DNA of 12,765 nt from an uncultured Planctomycetaceae bacterium (GTDB lineage: Bacteria; Planctomycetota; Planctomycetia; Planctomycetales; Planctomycetaceae): NCBI GenBank assembly GCA_903921605.1, contig CAIXQV010000741.1, positions 1 to 12,765 of the forward strand. Direction: 5' to 3'. Positions within the stretch are counted from its first letter, which is position 1. Every line of letters begins with the position of its first letter. The position numbers and the translations under genes were made by a program. Under the pieces are notes generated by a model that saw nothing but the letters and a program-made list of their open reading frames with translations, made no database searches and was not told the DNA's origin. This document shows, in pieces, positions 7,388-12,765 of this stretch.

Positions 7388-7425
7388 TTTTCCAATCGCC
7401 AATCTCCAATCGGCAATCTTCAATG
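7388..7425. repeat. Right heptanucleotide-repeat array, ending at the permease start codon
   Basis: Read on the minus strand this is CATTGAA, GATTGCC, GATTGGA, GATTGGC, GATTGGA, AAA: five 7-nt units in register. It is inverted relative to the left array at 6966-7003, and the two align along their length with one 7-nt-class indel. It shares a 16-nt direct match (7400-7415 with 9070-9085) with the element inside the permease gene. The outermost unit contains the CAATG that supplies the permease ATG at 7423, so the repeat also occupies the position of the ribosome-binding site. Confidence 0.9.
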
Positions 7426-10400
7426 CTAAATTCCGTCATCCGTTTTGCACTTCGATATCGCATGCTGGTTCTTGTCATCAGCATGGCGCTGATGGTGTAT
7501 GGGTCGTATCTGGCCACTCAGATGCCGATTGATGTCTTTCCGGATCTCGACCGGCCACGCGTGATCATCATCACGGAATGTCCGGGACTCGCGACGGAAG
7601 AAGTCGAGACGCTTGTTACGCAGCCCATCGAAATTGCCCTGCTGGGTGCCAGCGGGGTACAGGCTGTCCGTAGTCAATCGACAGCCGGACTGAACGTGAT
7701 CTATATCGAGTTCGACTGGAACACGGATATTCGGGCGGCTCGGCAAACAGTTCAGGAACGACTCACCACACTGGGGAGCGTTCTTCCCGAGGGCATTCTG
7801 CCGCAGATGACGCCACCTGCGTCGATCATGGGGCAGATCGTGGTTGCGGGTCTTTACCGACAACAAGGACCGACCGGCGGTGAACTGTTTCCGATTGAGC
7901 AAACCGACCTGATGGCTGAATTGGTTGTCGCTGACCCCACGGACAAAGACGGCGTCACGCAACAGCCTCAGGTTTTTGCCTGGAAGCCGACAGATCGTCA
8001 CAAGGTTAGTTCATGGACATCTGTGGCCATTGAGCGAGTTGACTGGCATGCGACAGAGCGATCGAGCGACGTGCATGGTACTGAACGGGATCGAGTGGCT
8101 ACGATTACGATCAATGGCAAGCCACATGAGGTTGAGTTCCCCTCTGCGGCGTCTCGCCAGATGGCTCTGCGAACGACGGCCGACTGGGTTGTCCGGCCAC
8201 GAATTCTGAAAGTCACGGGCGTCGCAGAAGCGTTTTTGCTGGGCGGCGACAAGAAACAGTACCAGGTTTTGATCGATCCAGCGGCCCTCATTGAGTACGA
8301 CGTAACTCTGCAGGAAGTGGAAGAAGCGCTCAGGCAGAGCAACATCAATGCAAGCGGTGGATTCGCGGTTCACGGAGAAACAGAACGTCCTATTCGCGTG
8401 CTGGGGCGACTCGGTCCGGATGCCTGGCGCGTTCTTGAAGACTTGCGGAAGATTCCTGTGATGAACCATCCTGAACGCTCCGTATTGCTCGGTCAGGTCG
8501 CACAGGTGGTTGAAGGGCCACAGTTCAAGCGTGGCGATGGCAGCGTGAATGGCCATCCGGGAGTTGTCTTCACGATCGTCAAACAGCCACACGTGGATAC
8601 TCGTTCGCTGACGGATAGTCTCGAAAAGGCATTCGTGGAGGCGGAAGCATCGCTTCCCGCCGACATAGTGATCAACTCCGAACTGTTCCGCCTGAAGAAC
8701 TTCATCGATCGCGGCATCTTCAATGTGGGCGAAGCCCTTGTGATTGGAGCTGTCCTGGTTGTCATCATCCTGTTTCTGTTCCTGCTCAATTTCCGCACAA
8801 CCTTTATTACGCTCACCGCGATCCCCTTGTCGCTTGTCATCACGACTCTGGTGTTTCGAATTTGGGGATACATCACAGGAACGCATCTCTCCATCAATGT
8901 CATGACACTGGGTGGCATCGCCGTGGCGATGGGAGAACTCGTCGACGATGCGATTGTTGACGTCGAAAATATCTTTCGTCGGCTGAAGGAGAATAATTGT
9001 CGACCGGAGATTGCCGATTGCCGAATGGAAGGCAGTTCGTCAGATCTTCAATCTCCAGTCTCCGATCGGCAATCTCCAATCGGCATTCGAAAATCTTCCC
9101 TTCTCGTCGTCTATGAAGCGAGCAAAGAAATTCGCAGTGCCATCGTGTTTGGCACGGCTGTCGTAATTCTGGTCTTCCTGCCACTTTTTGCGTTGTCCGG
9201 CGTGGAGGGTCGGCTGTTTGCTCCACTCGGCGTGGCCTACATCGTTTCGATTCTGGCATCACTCATTGTGTCACTGACGGTAACGCCCGTCCTTTCGTGG
9301 TATTTGCTGCCGCAGTCAAAGGCGACTCACGCGGAACATGATGGCGTGCTACTGCGACTATTCAAATGGGCCGCCGGATATCTGATCCGCCTGAGCATCG
9401 CTCACCCGCTTGCTTTGATGGCGTTGACGTGGCTGATGGTGGCTTATGCTGGCTGGGAACTGTCTCAACTGGGGCGCAACTTTCTTCCACAATTCGACGA
9501 AGGCAGCGTGCAGATCAATCTGACGTTGCCGCCCGGTTCTTCACTGGATGCTTCAAACCAGGTCTCGGGAGTCATCGATCGCAAGCTGCAGCAGATGCAG
9601 AAATCCGACAAGAACCCGGACGGGCCGATTCTGCATTTTGTGAGGCGAACCGGCCGAGCAGAAATGGACGAGCATGCTTCGCCCGTGAATACCGGTGAGT
9701 ATATTCTCAGCATGAACCCGGACATTCAGGCTCATCGCGAAGAAATCCTTAAGAAGTTCCTCGACGAACTCCGCGAAGAAGCTCCCGGAGTGGATGTGGA
9801 GGTTGAGCAGCCTCTGGCGCATCTTATCAGTCACATGGTTTCAGGCGTGTATGCTCAGATTGCGATCAAGATCCACGGCGATGATCTCGACACGTTGCAA
9901 CAACTTTCGGAGCAGGTCAAACAGACACTTCAGTCGGTACCCGGGGTAACGCCACCAATCGTCGAGCCAATTCGCCAGACGGAGGAGCTGCATATCCGCC
10001 TGCGACCGGATGACCTCGCTTTTCATGGTGTTACAAGAGCATACGTCGCGCAAGTCGTGCAGACAGCATTGCAGGGCGAAGTCGTTTCACAGGTGCTGGA
10101 AGGTCAGCGACGATTCGATCTTCTGGTACGACTCGAAGAAAGTTATCGCACGGATTACGCCAACATCGGACGACTGCGAATTGATCTGCCTAACAACCGC
10201 GGGCAAATCGAACTCCGGGAACTGGCGGATATCGGCGAAGGTTCAGGAGCCAACGCGGTCAATCGCGAGAACGCTCGCCGCCGGATCGTGATTCGCTGCA
10301 ACACTCAGGACCGCGACCTTGCGAGTGCCGTCGCAGAGATTCAGCAGCGAGTTCAAATGAACGTGACCATGCCGGAAGGCTACTTTGTCGAGTACGGCGG

Positions 10401-10995
10401 ACAGTTTGAAAGTCAGCAAAGTGCGACTCGCACAATCGTCGTGCTGGCTGGAATCTCTGTCATTGGAATGTTTGTCGTACTGATGATTCTGTTTCCTTCG
10501 GTTCGTGTGGTACTGCAGATCCTGAATGCACTTCCGACGGCATTCATCGGCGGAGTGCTGGCATTGGTGATCACTCAGCAGACGCTGACCGTTGCCAGTC
10601 TGGTAGGATTCATTTCGCTGGGTGGCATCGCAGTACGCAACGGGATTCTGCTGGTGACCCACTACTTTCATCTGATGAAGGAAGAGGGCGAAGATTTTAC
10701 TGAGCAAATGGTCGTGCGAGGAAGCCTCGAACGTCTGGCACCTGTGTTAATGACAGCTCTGACCGCAGGAATTGGCCTCGTGCCGCTTGTGCTTGGCGGT
10801 CAGGAACCCGGCCGCGAGATTCTTTATCCAGTCGCCACTGTCATTCTCGGTGGGCTGGTAACGTCCACGTTCTGTGAGTTCCTGATTCATCCTGGATTAT
10901 TCTGGCGTTTCAGCGGTCAGGATGCGGTCAAGCTTGCGAAGATGAGTGATGCGGTGGATGAGTTTGGTGAAGGAGAAGTAAGTGATTGCCTGTAG
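7423..10995 (+). CDS. RND heavy-metal-type efflux permease (CzcA/CusA-like) with in-frame repeat insertion
   Basis: This 1190-aa inner-membrane proton-driven antiporter is the pump of the tripartite system. The start at 7423 gives MLNSVIRFALRYRMLVLVIS, the usual beginning of this clade; the frame is open further left but that part overlaps the four-helix gene and is not family-like. Landmarks: TM1 at about 12-30; PIDVFPDLDRPRVIII; SIMGQIVVAGL (134-144); TTADWVVRPRILKVTGVAEAFLLGG from 251; TM2-TM4 at about 434-512; and GELVDDAIVDVENIFRRL, with D508/D509/D513/E515 where HME-RND pumps have proton-relay acids. Then come TM5-TM6 (FLPLFALSGVEGRLFAPLG), the second porter half (FLPQFDEGSVQINLTLPPGS) and a C-terminal membrane half with GGIAVRNGILLVTHYF. 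It is about 120-150 residues longer than typical relatives. One extra block is at about 147-246 in the first porter domain; a second at about 526-559 is encoded by heptamer repeats. No Shine-Dalgarno precedes the ATG. The metal substrate is not determinable. Confidence 0.94.
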   Translation: MLNSVIRFALRYRMLVLVISMALMVYGSYLATQMPIDVFPDLDRPRVIIITECPGLATEEVETLVTQPIEIALLGASGVQAVRSQSTAGLNVIYIEFDWNTDIRAARQTVQERLTTLGSVLPEGILPQMTPPASIMGQIVVAGLYRQQGPTGGELFPIEQTDLMAELVVADPTDKDGVTQQPQVFAWKPTDRHKVSSWTSVAIERVDWHATERSSDVHGTERDRVATITINGKPHEVEFPSAASRQMALRTTADWVVRPRILKVTGVAEAFLLGGDKKQYQVLIDPAALIEYDVTLQEVEEALRQSNINASGGFAVHGETERPIRVLGRLGPDAWRVLEDLRKIPVMNHPERSVLLGQVAQVVEGPQFKRGDGSVNGHPGVVFTIVKQPHVDTRSLTDSLEKAFVEAEASLPADIVINSELFRLKNFIDRGIFNVGEALVIGAVLVVIILFLFLLNFRTTFITLTAIPLSLVITTLVFRIWGYITGTHLSINVMTLGGIAVAMGELVDDAIVDVENIFRRLKENNCRPEIADCRMEGSSSDLQSPVSDRQSPIGIRKSSLLVVYEASKEIRSAIVFGTAVVILVFLPLFALSGVEGRLFAPLGVAYIVSILASLIVSLTVTPVLSWYLLPQSKATHAEHDGVLLRLFKWAAGYLIRLSIAHPLALMALTWLMVAYAGWELSQLGRNFLPQFDEGSVQINLTLPPGSSLDASNQVSGVIDRKLQQMQKSDKNPDGPILHFVRRTGRAEMDEHASPVNTGEYILSMNPDIQAHREEILKKFLDELREEAPGVDVEVEQPLAHLISHMVSGVYAQIAIKIHGDDLDTLQQLSEQVKQTLQSVPGVTPPIVEPIRQTEELHIRLRPDDLAFHGVTRAYVAQVVQTALQGEVVSQVLEGQRRFDLLVRLEESYRTDYANIGRLRIDLPNNRGQIELRELADIGEGSGANAVNRENARRRIVIRCNTQDRDLASAVAEIQQRVQMNVTMPEGYFVEYGGQFESQQSATRTIVVLAGISVIGMFVVLMILFPSVRVVLQILNALPTAFIGGVLALVITQQTLTVASLVGFISLGGIAVRNGILLVTHYFHLMKEEGEDFTEQMVVRGSLERLAPVLMTALTAGIGLVPLVLGGQEPGREILYPVATVILGGLVTSTFCEFLIHPGLFWRFSGQDAVKLAKMSDAVDEFGEGEVSDCL
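9003..9096. repeat. In-frame palindromic heptamer-repeat element inside the permease gene
   Basis: The left arm (about 9003-9030) reads ACCGGA, GATTGCC, GATTGCC, GAATGGA. The right arm, read on the minus strand from 9090 to 9045, gives GAATGCC, GATTGGA, GATTGCC, GATCGGA, GACTGGA, GATTGAA. Positions 9006-9018 and 9065-9077 form a perfect 13-bp stem. Orientation of the arms matches the pair that brackets the four-helix gene, but no gene lies between them. The element is translated as about residues 526-559, including SSDLQSPVSDRQSPIGIRKS, between the TM4 helix end (ENIFRRLKENN) and VVYEASKEIRSAIVFGTA, which are close together in ordinary relatives. No stop or frameshift results. Confidence 0.9.
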
Positions 10996-11015
10996 GTTGG
11001 ACATTCCTGTCCGAC
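10993..11015. repeat. Hairpin overlapping the permease stop codon
   Basis: GTTGGACA (10996-11003) pairs with TGTCCGAC (11008-11015), an 8-bp stem with one G-U pair and a TTCC loop. It begins at the TAG stop codon (10993-10995). The string TGTAGGTTGGACATTCCTGT resembles a short palindrome I recall as recurrent in planctomycete intergenic DNA. A short T-rich stretch (TGTTATT) follows, so weak termination or 3'-end protection between pump and lipoprotein genes is possible. Confidence 0.6.
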
Positions 11016-11139
11016 TGTTATTCCATCCTACATGACGTGATGTCTTGGCGAAGCAGGCAGCGCCTTGTTGACGTTGTCGAAATTTAACTGAATCGGACCG
11101 GAGTCGGTTCGAAGCCTTGTATGTAAGGGAGAGTTGATC

Positions 11140-11679
11140 ATGAAGAAATTTGGCAGTCTGTCGTCTGCATTTTGTGCTCTGGTTGCGATGACTTTTATCG
11201 TTGGTTGTCAGGAACCGGCGGCGCCGGAAACTGCGGCATCGTCCAACACGGCCTCAGCAACCGCCGAACATGGCCACGAGCACGCAGAAGGTGAGGGCGA
11301 GCACGCACATGGCCACGGAGCAGGTCCCCATGACGGAACGCTCGCCGACTGGGGTGGTGGCAAGTATCACGTCGAATTCACCGTCAGTCACGACAAACAG
11401 GAAGCCACTGTTTATGTTCTTGGCAGCGACGAAAAATCACCTGCACCGATTAAAACCGACAAGATCAGTCTGATGATTGGGGATCCGGAACTGCAGATCG
11501 ATCTTCTGCCGGTACCTCTCGAAGGCGAGACTGACGGGCTTTCATCACGGTTCGTCGGTAAGCACGAGAAACTGGGAATCGTTCAGGAGTACGCGGGAAG
11601 CATGAGTGCTGAAATTGAGGGAACGCCGTATACCGGTGATTTCAAAGAAGAAGCTCACGACGCTCACGATCACAAGTAG
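11140..11679 (+). CDS. His-rich lipoprotein, probable periplasmic metal-binding protein
   Basis: This 179-aa protein has a lipoprotein signal: MKK, a hydrophobic stretch, and the lipobox IVGC with Cys23 as the lipidation site. A linker rich in Ala/Ser/Thr/Glu follows, then a histidine-rich segment EHGHEHAEGEGEHAHGHG (43-60) and GPHDGTLADWGGGKYHVEFT. The rest is mostly beta-strand-like (EATVYVLGSD, LQIDLLPVPLEGE) and the C-terminus is again His-rich (EEAHDAHDHK). I infer a metal chaperone or sensor for the RND pump, 144 nt downstream of it; no named family is assigned. The ATG at 11140 is chosen because AAGGGAG at 11125-11131 is 8 nt away; an in-frame TTG at 11134 would be too close to that ribosome-binding site. 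Confidence 0.85.
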   Translation: MKKFGSLSSAFCALVAMTFIVGCQEPAAPETAASSNTASATAEHGHEHAEGEGEHAHGHGAGPHDGTLADWGGGKYHVEFTVSHDKQEATVYVLGSDEKSPAPIKTDKISLMIGDPELQIDLLPVPLEGETDGLSSRFVGKHEKLGIVQEYAGSMSAEIEGTPYTGDFKEEAHDAHDHK

Positions 11680-11705
11680 TCATCGAACAACAGATGTTCG
11701 CCTTC

Positions 11706-11743
11706 GGACTCTCCCGGACGCCTCAGAGCATTTGGGAGAGTCC
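11706..11743. other. Perfect 10-bp inverted repeat between lipoprotein and DUF3147 genes
   Basis: GGACTCTCCC (11706-11715) and GGGAGAGTCC (11734-11743) are exact reverse complements separated by 18 nt. The hairpin lies 27 nt after the lipoprotein stop and ends 18 nt before the next start codon. It lacks a T-run, so it is a weak candidate for an intrinsic terminator. An operator for a dimeric regulator or an RNA structure are alternatives. Confidence 0.6.
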
Positions 11744-11761
11744 TGACGTTTGGAAGAATGT

Positions 11762-12103
11762 ATGGCCATGATGAACGTGATCCTGCGAGTCGTTATCCCT
11801 GCCACGATCATCTTTGCGGTATCAGAATTGTCGCGGCGGTCACCTCGACTGGCCGCGTTTCTGCTGACGCTGCCACTGGTCAGCATTCTGGCGTTTGCTG
11901 CGTCATGGTCGAAAGAGCATGATCTGAAAAGTCTTTCGCAAATGGCGAAGGAGACTCTGGTACTCGTGCCCCTCGGGCTTCCCTTCTTTCTGCCACTGGC
12001 GTATGCCGATCGCCTTGGCCTTGGTTTCTGGAGTGCCATGCTTGCCGGTCTGGCACTCGCCTCGTTGACTGTTGGCCTATGGCTGATGTTGGGGCCGAAG
12101 TGA
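11762..12103 (+). CDS. Small integral membrane protein, DUF3147 family
   Basis: This 113-aa protein is almost entirely hydrophobic with four predicted membrane segments: about residues 4-19, 28-44, 62-78 and 86-108. The motif AVSELSRRSPRLAAFLLTLP between the first two helices is typical of DUF3147, a family without known function that often lies near metal or stress transport genes. GGAAG at 11752-11756 precedes the ATG at 11762 by 5 nt; ATG codons at 11768 and 11771 are alternatives, and an in-frame TTG at 11750 would lie on the ribosome-binding site. It is the last plus-strand gene of the pump locus, and a functional tie to efflux is inferred from position only. Confidence 0.85.
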   Translation: MAMMNVILRVVIPATIIFAVSELSRRSPRLAAFLLTLPLVSILAFAASWSKEHDLKSLSQMAKETLVLVPLGLPFFLPLAYADRLGLGFWSAMLAGLALASLTVGLWLMLGPK

Positions 12104-12321
12104 TCTGGGCGAGACACCGTCGCGTCACCAGAATCAGGCGACCCTCTTTGCATCATCATTCGGCAGGGCAAGTCTAATTGATGCCTGGTCCATTGGCAGC
12201 GCAACTGGCGATCTGCCCGGTATAGGTTCACTATGGAGATCCTGGAGCCACACTGGTTGGTGAGACATTTTTCCTGCCGTCGTTCCTGACGGTTGTCGCA
12301 CTCGGCTGAGCCCTTGTTTGT
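12104..12321. other. Non-coding stretch, nothing recognised
   Basis: No credible gene is seen on either strand. A minus-strand frame here is the tail of a long open frame that overlaps the DUF3147 gene in antisense and has no family-like content. No terminator with a T-run follows the DUF3147 stop codon. Confidence 0.4.
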
Positions 12322-12564
12322 TTACGTCGTGATTCGATAAATCGCACGGGCGACAAGCTGCTTGCCGGTACTGCTTTCTCCCCGAATCAACACAGGCACA
12401 GTCTGCGCCACGACTCGTCCAATGGCCTTGAATACCTCCAGCATGGCCGGACTTCGACCAACGAAGGATTCTGTAGATTCGGTGATGGGACTTTGCGTGC
12501 GAACAAGTGGCGAGTAGAGGAGCCTATCGATCATACGTGAGCAATCCGAACCATGGAATCGCAC
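12322..12564 (-). pseudogene. Truncated sigma-54 activator (AAA+ domain fragment)
   Basis: On the minus strand this 80-codon frame contains FVGRSPAMLEVFKAIGRVVA (34-53), TVPVLIRGESSTGKQLVARA (55-74) and IY. This is unmistakably the start of the sigma-54 interaction AAA+ domain of NtrC-type activators, including the Walker A motif at 62-68. Family consensus is GESGTGKELVARAIY; here the third glycine is Ser and Glu is Gln. The frame stops seven residues later, so the Walker B motif, the GAFTGA loop, the sensor regions and the HTH domain are all missing. Upstream only about 30 unrecognisable residues remain, with no receiver domain. The start would be GTG at 12564 without a good ribosome-binding site. 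I read it as a decayed fragment, not a working regulator. Confidence 0.85.
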
Positions 12565-12599
12565 GAAGAATGGACCGACCTATCAATCATCATCTGGCT

Positions 12600-12727
12600 G
12601 AATTCGAACGTCAGACTGTGTATTAAACGGATGAATCGGCGAAGAACAATGCCCACAACTCACCGAGGTGATGCTGTCATCCTCCGCCGGAAATTGGGTT
12701 CACTTTGAGTGGCTGACAAAGCTCGCA
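12600..12727 (-). pseudogene. Possible degenerate zinc-ribbon coding remnant
   Basis: On the minus strand, CELCQPLKVNP (12727-12695) and, in another frame, DDSITSVSCGHCSSPIHP (about 12678-12625) supply two CxxC pairs about 25 residues apart. Together they look like a zinc ribbon of the sort found at the N-terminus of some planctomycete Ser/Thr kinases, interrupted by a frameshift near 12680-12690. A stop follows near 12591. There is no intact frame and the window ends nearby. This is pattern-based and weak, but it fits the neighbouring sigma-54 fragment in suggesting a zone of decayed genes. Confidence 0.2.
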
Positions 12728-12765
12728 CTACGAAAACAACGGAGCAATGATCTGCCCGGCGTTGA

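Noticed and set aside
7249..7422. Upstream extension of the permease frame (58 codons)
   Set aside because: It overlaps the four-helix gene in another frame and the heptamer array; family proteins begin at MLN, i.e. 7423.
6966..7425. Diversity-generating retroelement (the S23 protein acting as Avd)
   Set aside because: No reverse transcriptase, template repeat or variable repeat is in the window, so only the general family is supported.
8011..8886. Minus-strand open frame (291 codons) inside the permease gene
   Set aside because: It is antisense to conserved RND sequence and has no family-like motif or ribosome-binding site.
6966..9096. Heptamer arrays as a CRISPR array
   Set aside because: The units are contiguous 7-mers without spacers and no cas gene is present.
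9003..9096. Intein or self-splicing intron in the permease gene
   Set aside because: It is only about 94 nt long, lacks splicing motifs, and is a palindrome made of short repeats.
11680..12231. Minus-strand open frame (183 codons) across the DUF3147 gene
   Set aside because: It is antisense to a clear membrane protein, with no recognisable content or ribosome-binding site.

Overview
The window looks like a chromosomal segment of a planctomycete, probably of the order Planctomycetales; the genus is not resolvable from sequence alone. Three observations support this. First, a bacterial fhc cluster for tetrahydromethanopterin-linked C1 metabolism is present. Second, the intergenic palindromes resemble ones I recall from planctomycete genomes. 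Third, several start codons lack a clear Shine-Dalgarno sequence.

Layout. The left edge (1-110, minus) holds the N-terminus of a probable RimI-type acetyltransferase. Positions 111-604 carry no convincing intact gene. Positions 605-4780 hold fhcB, fhcA and fhcD, the subunits of the formyltransferase/hydrolase complex that releases formate from formyl-H4MPT during formaldehyde oxidation. The expected fourth subunit, fhcC, is not in the window. Positions 4924-12103 hold a heavy-metal-type RND efflux locus: a secreted His-rich protein, a periplasmic adaptor with a His-rich tail, a 1190-aa CzcA/CusA-like permease, a His-rich lipoprotein and a small DUF3147 membrane protein. No outer-membrane factor is present. 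The right end (12104-12765) contains a truncated minus-strand fragment of a sigma-54 activator ATPase domain and other degenerate sequence.

The most interesting feature is a repeat family built from the heptanucleotide GATTGGA/GATTGCC. Two arrays in inverted orientation bracket a gene for an S23/IVP-type four-helix-bundle protein, placed exactly between the adaptor and permease genes. The right-hand array ends at the permease ATG. A second pair of inverted arrays, without the four-helix gene, lies in frame inside the permease gene and adds about 34 residues to a cytoplasmic loop. This architecture recalls 23S rRNA intervening sequences, which encode S23 proteins and have complementary ends, but here it sits in a protein-coding operon. 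I read it as a possible small mobile or retrotransposed cassette with a filled copy and an empty copy.

The window also contains four other kinds of hairpin or palindromic intergenic element, between nearly every pair of genes.
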